This document shows, in pieces, positions 25,283 through 34,418 of a stretch of 64,000 nt of DNA (its first letter is position 1; each line of letters begins with the position of its first letter). The stretch is from positions 2,141,501-2,205,500 of the forward strand of contig NZ_CP040871.1 of the NCBI RefSeq assembly GCF_006337105.1, written 5' to 3'. The notes beneath the pieces are model-generated. The model ran no database searches. It was not told where the DNA came from and worked only from the letters and a program-made list of their open reading frames with translations. Both the position numbers and the translations under genes were made by a program. The stretch is from Thermomonas aquatica. GTDB lineage: Bacteria > Pseudomonadota > Gammaproteobacteria > Xanthomonadales > Xanthomonadaceae.

Positions 25283-26365
25283 GTGTTGCGGAGGTTGGCG
25301 ATCCTGCTGTTGTTCGCCTGCATGGGCGAGGGCCTGGCGCAGTCGCCCGGCGCGCCTGCCCCTGATCCGGCCACGCAGGTCGATGCCGCGATGGCGCTGC
25401 CGGAGGAACTGCGGCTGGCCCTGGACGCGCGCAAGCCGGATCGTGGCCTGCCGGTCGAGGAGCGCGTGCAGCGCCTGGTCGATTTCATGATCGGCGACGA
25501 CGGCCTGGCGCTGCGCTACCAGGAACAGCCCACTCACGGCATCGCGGAAAGCTATGCGCAGCGCAAGGTGAATTGCCTGTCGTTCACCCTGATGTTCATC
25601 GCGCTGGCGCGGGCGTCGGGGATCCGTGCCTATGCGCAGGCCTCGGACGATGCGTTGGCGATGCGCGTGCTCGGCGATACCGTCTATCGCGCGACCCACG
25701 TGAACGCAGGCGTCGAGATCGGCGGCGGGCGATACACGGTCGACGTGGGTTGGCGCTCGCTGCTCGCCGTGCGCAAGCCGCGCACCATCACCGATGCGCA
25801 GGCGATCGCCCTCCTGCACAACAACAACGCGGTGGAGCGGCTGCTGTCGGGCGACAGGCAGGGGGCGGCGGCGCATGCGGAAGTGGCGCTCGCGCTCGAT
25901 CCTGGCAGCGCGACTGCTTGGAGCAATGCGGGCGTCGTGTACCTGCGCTCCGGCTCGCGCGACGCCGCCGAGCGCGCCTACCTGCAGGCCCTGAAGCTGC
26001 AGCGCGACCACCTGGGGGCGCTCAGCAACCTCGTGGGCTTCTACCGCGAAGCCGGTGCCACCCACCTGGCCGAGGGCTATGCGAAGCGCTTGCGGCGCGC
26101 GCAGTCGGTCGATCCGTTCTCGCAGTTCCTGATCGCGCAGGCGCTGGCCGAATCGGGGGCCTATGACGACGCGGTTGCGCACTACCGGCGCGCGATCCGC
26201 CTGATGCCGGACGAGCCGCAGTTCCATCGCAGCCTGGCCGATGCCTACCTCAGGCAGGGCAACGCGACGGCGGCGGAGCACGCGCGGAACCGCGCCGGCA
26301 GGCTGGAGGCGCAGCGCGAATCGCAGCGCGGGATCCGCGATGCCGCCAGCCCGGGTTCGGGATAG
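25283..26365 (+). CDS. secreted transglutaminase-like protein with TPR repeats
   Basis: This is a 360-aa protein with a signal peptide (LRRLAILLLFACMGEGLAQS). A transglutaminase-like fold follows: the catalytic Cys is in QRKVNCLSFTLMF, the His in THVNAGVEI and the Asp in YTVDVGW, in the right order for the papain-like triad. The C-terminal half (about 210-340) consists of tetratricopeptide repeats (AVALDPGSATAWSNAGVVYL and two more). Such proteins often act as peptidases or scaffolds in the periplasm. The GTG at 25283 was chosen for its GGAGG ribosome site; TTG at 25286 is an alternative. Confidence 0.75.
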   Translation: MLRRLAILLLFACMGEGLAQSPGAPAPDPATQVDAAMALPEELRLALDARKPDRGLPVEERVQRLVDFMIGDDGLALRYQEQPTHGIAESYAQRKVNCLSFTLMFIALARASGIRAYAQASDDALAMRVLGDTVYRATHVNAGVEIGGGRYTVDVGWRSLLAVRKPRTITDAQAIALLHNNNAVERLLSGDRQGAAAHAEVALALDPGSATAWSNAGVVYLRSGSRDAAERAYLQALKLQRDHLGALSNLVGFYREAGATHLAEGYAKRLRRAQSVDPFSQFLIAQALAESGAYDDAVAHYRRAIRLMPDEPQFHRSLADAYLRQGNATAAEHARNRAGRLEAQRESQRGIRDAASPGSG

Positions 26366-26375
26366 CCGCGCAAAC

Positions 26376-26401
26376 AAAAAGCCTGGCATCCTGCCGGGCT
26401 T
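26376..26401 (-). terminator. terminator of the btuB-like gene
   Basis: A 10-base stem with one G-U pair (AAGCCTGGCA / TGCCGGGCTT) is followed on the minus strand by a T-rich stretch. It lies 25 bases after the receptor gene and also just after the converging transglutaminase/TPR gene. Confidence 0.7.
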
Positions 26402-26425
26402 CCGCTTCCCTGCGGCGACGCTCCG

Positions 26426-28306
26426 TTATTCGGGCTGCCAGCGCAGGCCAAGCGCGAATTCGCGGCCCGGCTGGTTGTAGTAGGCGCTGGTCTCGTAGCG
26501 ACGGTTGAACGCGTTGACCAGGCTCGCCTGCAGCGTCCAGCCGCGGGAGAAGCGCCAGGACACGCGTGCGTCCACGGTCGCGTAGCCGCCGACGCGCAGG
26601 GTGTTGGCGACGTCGTCCCAGCGCGACGCTTCGGCGATGCCGCTGAGGCCGAAGCCGAAGGCGCCGAACTCGCGGTCGAGGTCGAGCCGCGCACTGCGTT
26701 GCGGACGCCGGGGCAGGCGCTTGCCATGGCTGGAGCCGGTGCTGAGGTTGCGCGCATCCAGCGTGCCGAGCTGTCCGCGGACGTCCCACTCGCCGATCCG
26801 CGCGCTCGCGGTCAGTTCGACGCCGCGGATGCGCGCCTGCTCGATGTTGTTGGCGGCGAAGATCGCGGTGTCGTACACGATCAGGTCGTCGATGCGCGTC
26901 TGGTAGGCATTGAGCCGCCACTGCCAGTCGCCCGCATCATGGCCCAGCGACAGTTCGCTGCTGCGCGAGGCTTCTGGCCGCAGGGACGGATTCCCGTAGT
27001 ACGGGTAGTACAGCTCGTTGAAGCTCGGTGCCTTGAACGCGGTGGCATGGCTGGCGGCCAGCCTCCAGCCGTCGCCGAAACCGAAGCCCCAGGCGATGCC
27101 GCCGGTGGTCTTGCCGCCGAACTGGTCGTTGTCGTCGCGACGCAGGCTCAGCTGCAGGTCCTGCGCATCGAACTTGCCCTGGTATTGCGCGAACGCCGCG
27201 CGATTGCCGCGCGATGCGTCGAAGGCGGAGAACGGGTCGTCCACGCCGCCGCTGTCGCGCAGCCAGTCCAGGCCCAGGCTGAGCGACTGGCCCTGCGCGA
27301 GCGCGATGTCGCCCTGCAGGCTGGCGCTGTCGCGGCGGGTTTCGAAGCGATTGGCGTGGCTCGCGCCCAGGTAGTTGTCGGAGGCATCGATGTTGCGGCC
27401 GGCGGTCAGGCGCAGGGTGAATGCCTGGCTGGGGCGATAGCGCACGCTGCCGCCGACCACCTGCTGCAGCACCTTCGAGTTGTCGGGCAGGCCCCAGGCC
27501 GGGTCGGCGTCGTAGAAATTGTGGCCGCGCGCGCGCAGCGCCTGCGCATCGAACTGCCAGGCATCGCCGGCGGCGAAGTCCGCGCGCAGCGAGGCGTTGT
27601 TGTTGCGGTAGCCGTCGCGGTCGGGATCGGGATGGTCCATGCCGCAGCCGGCGTAGTACGGCGCGCCGATACCGCGGCAGGCAGCGATGCCGTCCGTGGA
27701 CTGGTGGCCGAGGTCGAGCCCGATGCCGCCGCGCGCGCCGCGCAGGTCGATGCCTGCCGAGGCTTCGCGCAGGCCGTGGCTGCCGGCGGCGATGCGCGCG
27801 CGACCGCGCACGCCGGCCGCATTCGCGCCGCGGCGGGTGAACACCTGGATCACGCCGCCGATCGCATCCGCGCCATACAGCGAGGAGCGCGGGCCGCGCA
27901 CGATCTCGATGCGTTCGATCTGTTCCAGCGGGATGTCCTGCAGCGAGGTCAGGCCGGAGGTCGCCGAACCCACGCGCACGCCGTCGACGAGGAACAGGGT
28001 GTGGTCGGATTCGGTGCCGCGCAGGAACAGCGTACTGAGCTTGCCGAGGCCGCCCTGGTTCACCAGGGTCACGCCGGCCCGACCGCGCAGCAGTTCCGGC
28101 AGGGAGCGCGCTGCGCTGCGCTCGATGTCCTTGCGATCGATCACCTCCACCGCGGCCAGCGCATCGTCGGCGGTGGTCGCGGTGCGGGTGGCGGTCACCA
28201 CCACGTTGTCGAGGTCCCTGGCGTCGTCCTGCGCGAACGCCAGCGAGGGCAGCGACAGGGCGATGGCGAGGGTGGTGGAACGAAGACGGGTATTGCGCGA
28301 CTGCAT
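26426..28306 (-). CDS. btuB: TonB-dependent vitamin B12 receptor (BtuB-like)
   Basis: This is a 626-aa outer-membrane receptor. A signal peptide (MQSRNTRLRSTTLAIALS...AFA) is followed by a TonB box region LDNVVVTATRT and a plug domain (DGVRVGSATSG, IERIEIVRGPRSSLYGADAIGG). The 22-strand barrel ends in the aromatic C-terminal strand REFALGLRWQPE. The start at 28306 gives the signal peptide; the frame further upstream runs through the leader. A cobalamin riboswitch precedes it on the same strand, which supports B12 as the substrate. Confidence 0.93.
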   Translation of the reverse strand: MQSRNTRLRSTTLAIALSLPSLAFAQDDARDLDNVVVTATRTATTADDALAAVEVIDRKDIERSAARSLPELLRGRAGVTLVNQGGLGKLSTLFLRGTESDHTLFLVDGVRVGSATSGLTSLQDIPLEQIERIEIVRGPRSSLYGADAIGGVIQVFTRRGANAAGVRGRARIAAGSHGLREASAGIDLRGARGGIGLDLGHQSTDGIAACRGIGAPYYAGCGMDHPDPDRDGYRNNNASLRADFAAGDAWQFDAQALRARGHNFYDADPAWGLPDNSKVLQQVVGGSVRYRPSQAFTLRLTAGRNIDASDNYLGASHANRFETRRDSASLQGDIALAQGQSLSLGLDWLRDSGGVDDPFSAFDASRGNRAAFAQYQGKFDAQDLQLSLRRDDNDQFGGKTTGGIAWGFGFGDGWRLAASHATAFKAPSFNELYYPYYGNPSLRPEASRSSELSLGHDAGDWQWRLNAYQTRIDDLIVYDTAIFAANNIEQARIRGVELTASARIGEWDVRGQLGTLDARNLSTGSSHGKRLPRRPQRSARLDLDREFGAFGFGLSGIAEASRWDDVANTLRVGGYATVDARVSWRFSRGWTLQASLVNAFNRRYETSAYYNQPGREFALGLRWQPE

Positions 28307-28402
28307 GACGGTTCTCCGGCGCGCACGCCCGCGCGCCCAACAGGGAAGGGCGGCTGCGTTGCGAACGGGACATGCACGTGACGGGCGATGCAGCACAGGC
28401 AT

Positions 28403-28416
28403 GCGCGACGTCGCGC
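28403..28416 (-). promoter_or_regulatory. palindrome between riboswitch and btuB start
   Basis: GCGCGACGTCGCGC is a perfect 14-base palindrome between the aptamer and the receptor start codon. It could be part of the expression platform that hides or frees the ribosome site; this is an inference. Confidence 0.4.
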
Positions 28417-28439
28417 GATGCCCGCCGCATCGCAACCAA

Positions 28440-28645
28440 CTGACTCCAGGGCCGGTCTCCGGGCTCGCGGGCGGGACATCGGTCGATGTCCCCGTCCGGC
28501 GCCTTCCCATGCAGTGCACAGTGGCCGATGCCGAACTTGTCTCGCTTACCGTTGCGGGGGCAGCGCCGGACTGGAACGCATCGCGCGTTCGTCACCGGCT
28601 TCCCGTTTCAATCCTCGGGCGCATGCCGTCGGATCACCTTGAAGC
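28440..28645 (-). ncRNA. cobalamin (AdoCbl) riboswitch
   Basis: Read on the minus strand, the leader contains the conserved pieces in order: GGGAAGCCGGTG (28604-28593), GCTGCCCCCGCAACGGTAAG, GCCACTGTGC (the B12 box), GGGAAGGCGCCGGAC, and the closing GAGCCCGGAGACCGGCC. These are the signature elements of class-I cobalamin aptamers. A -10-like TACAAT lies at 28657-28652, just upstream. It is expected to shut down the btuB-like receptor when B12 is plentiful. Confidence 0.93.
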
Positions 28646-28668
28646 GCGCGCATTGTAGCGCAGCGCGC

Positions 28669-29070
28669 TCAGTCCGACGGCGTCTCCGCCGTGCCGCGGT
28701 CGTCGTCGGCGTAGGAATCGAACAGCGGGGCGAATCCCGCAGCGGCGGGCTCTTCCGCGTGCTGGGTGGTCGTCACCGGCGCCGCGGCCGGTCGGCCGCG
28801 CGGTGGCGGCAGCTGGGCGATGGCCGCTTCGGCGGCTTGCACAAGCTCGTTGCGGCGCGCTTCCGGCACTTCCTGCCAATGGCAATCGACCAACGCGCCT
28901 TCCAGCGAGTACAACAGGTTGAGGCTGGGCTTGAAGCCGGCGCGGCGCACTTTCATGTAGGCATCGACCGCACCGATCGCGGCCACGTCGTCGAGCGAAC
29001 GCAGCCCGACCTGGCGCAGCCAGGCGGCGGATTTCGGGCCGATGTTGCGCAGCTTGGGGCCAGTGTTCAC
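28669..29070 (-). CDS. TfoX C-terminal domain protein
   Basis: The 133-aa protein has a TfoX/Sxy C-terminal domain (residues 5-85: LRNIGPKSAAWLRQVGLRSL, then AYMKVRRAGFKPSLNLLYSLEGAL) with a helix-hairpin-helix-like start. The tail of about 45 residues is low-complexity. TfoX proteins regulate competence genes, but a stand-alone C-terminal domain has no settled function. Its ATG overlaps the stop of msrC by 4 bases. The gene ends 12 bases before the -10 of the btuB leader. Confidence 0.85.
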   Translation of the reverse strand: MNTGPKLRNIGPKSAAWLRQVGLRSLDDVAAIGAVDAYMKVRRAGFKPSLNLLYSLEGALVDCHWQEVPEARRNELVQAAEAAIAQLPPPRGRPAAAPVTTTQHAEEPAAAGFAPLFDSYADDDRGTAETPSD

Positions 29071-29555
29071 CGCAACGACTCCAGGTACGCCCGGGCGATC
29101 GCTTCCAGGCCTTCCTGGTCTTCAACGGAAAAACGCGCGGGAAGCGGACTGTCGAGGTCGAACACGCCGACCAGCTCGCCGTTCGCGGCCACCAGCGGCA
29201 CCACCAGCTCCGAGTTCGACGCCGAATCGCAGGCGATATGCCCGGGGAAGGCGTGCACGTCCTCGATCCGCTGCGTTGCGCGCATGCGCGCCGCTGCGCC
29301 GCAGACACCCTTGTCCAGCGGGATGCGCACGCAAGCCGGCAGGCCCTGGAACGGGCCGACCACCAGCTCGGTGCCATCGAAGAAGTAGAAGCCGACCCAG
29401 TTCAGGTCGGGCAGCGCGTTGTAGACCAGTGCGGACAGGTTGGCGGCGTTGGCGATGCGGTCGTGTTCGCCGTGCAGCAGCGCGCGCGCCTGTTCCAGCA
29501 ATTGCGCGTACTGCTGCGGCTTGTCGCCGCTGAGGGGGATGGCGGAAAAGCTCAT
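29067..29555 (-). CDS. msrC: free methionine-(R)-sulfoxide reductase (GAF domain)
   Basis: The 162-aa GAF-fold enzyme reduces free methionine-R-sulfoxide. The three catalytic/resolving cysteines are at 75, 85 and 109 with the 10 and 24 spacing known for the E. coli enzyme, within PACVRIPLDKGVCG and FPGHIACDSAS. It is translationally coupled to the downstream TfoX-C gene. Its role is antioxidant repair in the cytoplasm. Confidence 0.93.
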   Translation of the reverse strand: MSFSAIPLSGDKPQQYAQLLEQARALLHGEHDRIANAANLSALVYNALPDLNWVGFYFFDGTELVVGPFQGLPACVRIPLDKGVCGAAARMRATQRIEDVHAFPGHIACDSASNSELVVPLVAANGELVGVFDLDSPLPARFSVEDQEGLEAIARAYLESLR

Positions 29556-29620
29556 GCGCGGAGTTTAGCAATGCGCCGCCCAGCGATTACCATCGCTGGC
29601 GGGACACTCGGGGGGCGTTC

Positions 29621-30355
29621 ATGGACCTGTCGAAACTACCGGTGGACGGCGGCGTGCGCCAGCGCGGCGAGCAGGTGACGCGGCTGGAGACCTTCGTCGA
29701 TGCCGCGTTCGCGTTCGCGGTGACTTTGCTGGTGGTGTCGTTCGACGCGATGCCCGATACCTTCGCCGAGCTCTACGACGCCTTGCGCAGGCTGCCGGCG
29801 TTCCTGGCCGGTTTCGCCATCCTCGCCCTGTTCTGGCACGGACACCATCGCTTCAGCCGCAGTTTCGGCCTCGAGGACGGCACCATCGTGGTCCTCAGCA
29901 TGTCCCTGGTGGCGGCGACGATGTTCTACGTCTATCCGCTGCGGATGGTGATGTCGGCGGCGATGGGCTTCTTCACCGGCGGTTGGGCGCCCAGCGAGTT
30001 CAAGGTCCAGAGCATGACCGAGTTCCGCCTGATCTTCGTGATCTACGGCGTCGGCTTCGCGGTGCTGGCGGCGATCATCGCGTGGATGAACGCGCACGCA
30101 CTGCGCAAGGCGGAGCAACTGCGGCTCGATGCGGCGGAGAAGCTCGCGGCGCGCGCGGAAGTCGTCGCGCACCTGGCGCTGATCGGCTGTGCGGCGCTGT
30201 CGGTGGTGCTGGCGCTGGCGATCCCGGAGAGGCAGGGCTGGATGTTCGCCCTGCCGGGACTGGCCTATGGCCTGCTCGGCATCCTGATGCCGATGATGAG
30301 CATCCACTACGGTCGCCGCGTGCAGGCGCTCGCCGCGCAACGCGACGCCGGCTGA
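29621..30355 (+). CDS. TMEM175-family (DUF1211) membrane protein
   Basis: This is a 244-aa protein with six hydrophobic segments. The diagnostic first helix motif is RLETFVDAAFAFAVTLLVV, close to the RxxxFSDxVxAxxxTLL signature of TMEM175 channels that conduct potassium. WHGHHRFSRSF follows in the second or third helix. The stop overlaps the ATG of bioD by one base (TGATG), so the two are co-translated, although no functional connection is evident. Confidence 0.85.
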   Translation: MDLSKLPVDGGVRQRGEQVTRLETFVDAAFAFAVTLLVVSFDAMPDTFAELYDALRRLPAFLAGFAILALFWHGHHRFSRSFGLEDGTIVVLSMSLVAATMFYVYPLRMVMSAAMGFFTGGWAPSEFKVQSMTEFRLIFVIYGVGFAVLAAIIAWMNAHALRKAEQLRLDAAEKLAARAEVVAHLALIGCAALSVVLALAIPERQGWMFALPGLAYGLLGILMPMMSIHYGRRVQALAAQRDAG

Positions 30356-31032
30356 TGTTCGCGCTCTACGTCAGCGGCACCGACACCGGCATCGGCAAGA
30401 CCCTGGCCAGCTGTGCGCTGCTGCATGCGCTGCGCGGGTACGGGCTGCACTCGCTCGGCATGAAGCCCGTCGCCAGCGGCTGCGAACGCATCGATGGCGA
30501 GTGGAGGAACGCCGACGCGCTGGCGTTGCAGGCCGCGGGCGAGCCGGGCATCGCCTATGCCGACATCAATCCCTACGCGCTGCAGCACCCGCTGGCGCCG
30601 GAGCTCGCCGCGCGCGATGCAGGCATCGAAATCTCGTTGCCGCCGATCCTCGACGCGCATGCACGGCTCGCGGATCGCTGCGATGCACTCATCGTCGAGG
30701 GCGTGGGCGGCTGGGCCGCGCCGCTATCCGCGCAGCTGATGCAGGCCGACCTGGTGCATGCCTTGCGCGTGCCGGTGTTGCTGGTCGTTGGCCTGCGCCT
30801 GGGCTGCCTCAACCATGCGCTGCTCAGCGCGCGTGCGATCGCCGCCGATGGCGCGCACCTGGCGGGCTGGATCGCATCGCACGTCGACCCGGCGATGGAA
30901 CGCGTCGAGGACAACATCGCCATGCTGCGCCAGCGCATGCCAGCGCCGTGCTGGGGCGTGTTTCCGCATGCGCCGGATGCCGATCCGGCGGCGATGGCGC
31001 GATACCTGCGCATCCCGATGCTGGCTGGGTAG
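30355..31032 (+). CDS. bioD: dethiobiotin synthetase
   Basis: The 225-aa ATP-dependent enzyme closes the ureido ring of dethiobiotin from DAPA and CO2. The P-loop is GTDTGIGKT (8-16), followed by GMKPVASGCE and the conserved VEGVGGWAAPL segment. No other biotin genes are in the window. The start at 30355 overlaps the preceding stop; the longer frame upstream is a shadow. Confidence 0.95.
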   Translation: MFALYVSGTDTGIGKTLASCALLHALRGYGLHSLGMKPVASGCERIDGEWRNADALALQAAGEPGIAYADINPYALQHPLAPELAARDAGIEISLPPILDAHARLADRCDALIVEGVGGWAAPLSAQLMQADLVHALRVPVLLVVGLRLGCLNHALLSARAIAADGAHLAGWIASHVDPAMERVEDNIAMLRQRMPAPCWGVFPHAPDADPAAMARYLRIPMLAG

Positions 31033-31046
31033 TTTCCGGGAAATTG

Positions 31047-31135
31047 GGGAAATGGGGTCAGAGTGAAGTTTCCCGTCCGGTGATCAGGATCGGCTGCAGA
31101 GGATCGGCGGGAAATTCACTCTGACCCCATTTCCC
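31047..31135. repeat. REP-like hairpin with GGGGTCAGAGT core, copy 1
   Basis: Two perfect 21-base arms (31047-31067 and 31115-31135) face each other around a 47-base loop. Each arm contains ATGGGGTCAGAGTGAA or its complement. It lies just after bioD. The same core recurs at 60717-60797 and in decayed form at 62774-62863. Confidence 0.8.
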
Positions 31136-31147
31136 TTCGCCAAAAGA

Positions 31148-31171
31148 AAACGCCCGGTTTCCCGGGCGTTT
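31148..31171 (-). terminator. terminator of the RND efflux operon
   Basis: A 10-base stem (AAACGCCCGG / CCGGGCGTTT) is followed on the minus strand by TTCTTTTG. It lies 16 bases after the RND permease stop and can also end the bioD transcript coming from the other side. Confidence 0.8.
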
Positions 31172-31186
31172 CCTCATGCATCGCGA

Positions 31187-34100
31187 TCAACCGTGTTGCG
31201 GTTCGGGCGGCGGCAAATGCTCCGCATCCGCTGCCTTCTCGCGGTCGGCATCGTGCGCGTGGTCGCGGGCCAGGAACAGGTAGAACGCCGGCAGCACGAA
31301 CAGGGTGAACATGGTGCCGATGGTCATGCCGGAGACGATGACCGTGCCCATCGAGAAGCGCGAGGCGGCGCCCGGCCCCTTGGCGATCAGCAGCGGGATC
31401 ATCGCGAACACCAGCGCGGCGGTGGTCATCAGCACCGGACGCAGGCGGATGCCGGTGGCCTCCTCGATCGCCTCGCGCTTGCTCAAGCCTTGCTCGATCT
31501 GCAGCTTGTTGGCGAACTCCACGATCAGGATGCCGTGCTTGGAGATCACGCCGACCAGCGTCACCAACCCCACCTGCGTGTAGATGTTGATGCTCATCCC
31601 GGGGAAGGCCTCAATCCCGGCGAACTGCAGCATGCCGGACACGATCGCCAGCACGTTCAGCGCCAGCAGCGCGCCGCAGATCGCCATCGGCACCGTCAGC
31701 AGCATGATCAGCGCGTCGCGGAAACTCTCGAACTGCGCCGACAGCACCAGGAAGATCACGATCAGGGCCAGCGCCAGGGTCATCAGCATCGCCGAGCCCT
31801 CCTGCTTGAACTGGCGCGACTCGCCGGCGTAATCGATGGTGTAGCCCTGCGGCAGGACTTCCTTCGCCGCTTCGTCGAGGATCGCCAGCGCCTCGCCCTT
31901 GCTCACGCCGGGGCGCGGGGCGAAGGTGATCGACACCGCGTTCAACTGCTGGAAGCGCTTCAGCGACTGCGGCTGGGTGCTTTCCTTGAGCGTGATCACC
32001 GTGGACAGCGGGATCAGCTGGCCGTCGCGGGTGCGCGTGTAGTAGTTGTCGAGGTCGCTCGGGTTGAGCCGGCTGCTGCGCTGCACCTGCGGGATCACCA
32101 GGTAGGAGCGGTTCTGCATCGCGAAGCGGTTGCTGTAGCCGCCCGACAGCATCGCCGCCATGTCGGCCGCCAGCGTGCGCATGTCGATGCCGAGCGAGGC
32201 CGCCTTGTCGCGGTCGATGTTGACCTCGATCCGCGGCTTGTCGATCTTCAGGTCCTTGTCGAGGAAGATGAAGCGCTTGCTCGCCATCGCCTTCTGCAGG
32301 ATCGCATCGGCGAGTTCGGCCAGCTGGCTGAGCTCGCCGACACCGCCGATGATGAACTCGCCGCCACCGTCGCCGCCGGCGCTGGGCAGCGAGGGCGGCA
32401 CCATCGCAAAGACATTCAGGCCGGAGACCTGGCTGATCTTCGGCTGCAATTCCTGCTGCAGCACCGCGTTGGTCGAACGCGAACGCTCGCTCCACGGCTT
32501 GAGCACGAAGCCGGCCATCGCCATCGGGCTGGCGCCGCCACCGCTGCCGCCGAAGCCGCCGTTGAACAGGAAGTAGCCGTCGACCTCTGGCACGCCCTTG
32601 GCGATCTCGGTGATCTCCTGGGTGTAGTCCTCGACGTAGTCCAGCGTCGCGTACGGATCCGCCTGCGCGATCGAGAAGATGAAGCCTTCGTCCTCCATCG
32701 GCGCCGGCTCCTTCGGCGCGGTCATGTACAGGAAGGCGCAGCTGACCAGCACGATCAGGCCGAACACCGCGAGCACAGACTTGGTCTCCAGCGCACCGTG
32801 CAGCCGGCGCTGGTAGGCGTGGCGCAGCTTCTCGAAGCGGGTGTCGAGCCAGTTCTCGAGTTTGCTCTTGGGGTGCTCCGGATCGTGCGCCTTGAGCAGC
32901 CGGGAGCTCATCATCGGCGTCAGCGTCAATGCGATGATGCCGGACAGCAGCACCGCGCCGGCCAGGGTGAAGGCGAACTCGGTGAACAGGATGCCGGTGA
33001 GGCCGCCCTGGAAGCCGATCGGCAGGTACACCGCGATCAGTGTCGTGGTCATCGCCACTACCGGCCACGCCAGTTCGCGCGCACCCTTGATCGCCGCGTC
33101 GTACGGCGACATCCCTTCCTCGATGTGGCGGTGGATGTTCTCCAGCACGATGATCGCGTCGTCGACCACGATGCCGATGGCGAGCACCATCGCCAGCAGC
33201 GTCAGCAGGTTGATGGTGAAGCCCATCAGCAGCATCAGGAACAGCGCGCCGATCAGCGACAGCGGGATGGTCACCGCCGGGATCAGCACGCTGCGGAAGC
33301 TGCCGAGGAACAGGAAGATCACCACGATGACGATGGCCAGCGCCTCGACGATCGTGCTCACCACCTCGTCGATCGCGTCCTGGATCGCCTTGGTGCTGTC
33401 GTAGGGAATGGTCGCCTTGATGCCCTGCGGCAGTTGCGGGACGATCTGCGCGTCCCACAGCTTGCGCACGTCGCGGATCACGTCCAGCGAGTTGGCGTCG
33501 GGCGCGACGAAGATGCCCATGAAGGTGGCGGACTGGCCGTTCATGCGCACCGAGGTGCCGTAGTTCTCGGAACCCAGGACCACGTCGGAGACATCGCCGA
33601 GGCGGACGATCGCGCCGTCCTGCTCGCGGATGATCAGCTGGCGGAACTCGTCGACGTTGCGCAGGTCGGTGCGCGCGGTCATGTCGATCGCGACCATCTG
33701 GCCCTTGGTCGAACCGACCGCCGCCAGCACGTTGTTCGACTGCAGCGCGTTGGCCACGTCGCTGGCGGTGACCTTGAGCGCGGTCATGCGTTCCGGCTTC
33801 AGCCAGATGCGCATGGCGAAGGTGCCGGCGCCGAGGATGTCGGCGCGCTGCACGCCCGGCACGGTGACCAGCTTCGGTTGCACGACGCGGGTCAGGTAGT
33901 CGGTGATCTGGTTGTTGTCCAGGGTGTCGCTGGCGAAGGACACGTACATCGCGGCGAACTGCTGGCCCTGCTGCAGGTCGATCACCGGCGCTTCCGACTC
34001 CGCCGGCAGCTGGCCACGCATCTTGTTGACCTTGGCCGAGATCTGCGTGAGCGCCTCGTTCGGGTCCTGGTCCAGGCGGATGTAGGCCTGGATGGTGCTG

Positions 34101-34363
34101 ACGCCGGCAGAGCTATTGGAGCTGAGGTATTCGATACCCTCGGCGCTGGCGATCTCGCGTTCCAGCGGCGTGGTGATGAAGCCCTGGATCAGGTCCGCGT
34201 CGGCACCGAAGTACACCGTGCTGACGTTGATCACGGCGTTGCGCATCTCGGGGTACTGGCGCACGTTCAACTCGCTGTAGGCGCGCAGGCCGAACAGCAG
34301 GATGAACAGGCTGACCACGATGGACAGCACCGGCTTGTTGACGAAGAGATCGGTGAATTTCAT
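31187..34363 (-). CDS. RND efflux permease (AcrB/MexW type)
   Basis: This 1058-aa inner-membrane, proton-driven multidrug pump has helix 1 at about 10-30, two large periplasmic porter loops and two sets of membrane helices. The proton-relay acidic pair lies in IGIVVDDAIIVLENIHRH (helix 4). The C-terminus ends in a His/Asp/Glu-rich cytoplasmic tail. It follows the adaptor gene by 55 bases. No outer-membrane factor is encoded next to it, so a TolC-like channel from elsewhere must be used. Confidence 0.95.
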   Translation of the reverse strand: MKFTDLFVNKPVLSIVVSLFILLFGLRAYSELNVRQYPEMRNAVINVSTVYFGADADLIQGFITTPLEREIASAEGIEYLSSNSSAGVSTIQAYIRLDQDPNEALTQISAKVNKMRGQLPAESEAPVIDLQQGQQFAAMYVSFASDTLDNNQITDYLTRVVQPKLVTVPGVQRADILGAGTFAMRIWLKPERMTALKVTASDVANALQSNNVLAAVGSTKGQMVAIDMTARTDLRNVDEFRQLIIREQDGAIVRLGDVSDVVLGSENYGTSVRMNGQSATFMGIFVAPDANSLDVIRDVRKLWDAQIVPQLPQGIKATIPYDSTKAIQDAIDEVVSTIVEALAIVIVVIFLFLGSFRSVLIPAVTIPLSLIGALFLMLLMGFTINLLTLLAMVLAIGIVVDDAIIVLENIHRHIEEGMSPYDAAIKGARELAWPVVAMTTTLIAVYLPIGFQGGLTGILFTEFAFTLAGAVLLSGIIALTLTPMMSSRLLKAHDPEHPKSKLENWLDTRFEKLRHAYQRRLHGALETKSVLAVFGLIVLVSCAFLYMTAPKEPAPMEDEGFIFSIAQADPYATLDYVEDYTQEITEIAKGVPEVDGYFLFNGGFGGSGGGASPMAMAGFVLKPWSERSRSTNAVLQQELQPKISQVSGLNVFAMVPPSLPSAGGDGGGEFIIGGVGELSQLAELADAILQKAMASKRFIFLDKDLKIDKPRIEVNIDRDKAASLGIDMRTLAADMAAMLSGGYSNRFAMQNRSYLVIPQVQRSSRLNPSDLDNYYTRTRDGQLIPLSTVITLKESTQPQSLKRFQQLNAVSITFAPRPGVSKGEALAILDEAAKEVLPQGYTIDYAGESRQFKQEGSAMLMTLALALIVIFLVLSAQFESFRDALIMLLTVPMAICGALLALNVLAIVSGMLQFAGIEAFPGMSINIYTQVGLVTLVGVISKHGILIVEFANKLQIEQGLSKREAIEEATGIRLRPVLMTTAALVFAMIPLLIAKGPGAASRFSMGTVIVSGMTIGTMFTLFVLPAFYLFLARDHAHDADREKAADAEHLPPPEPQHG

Positions 34364-34418
34364 CTGGTGTCCTCTCCCGCCGCCGCGTGGGCGCCGGGTT
34401 GGGGGAAGCAGGGGGCGA

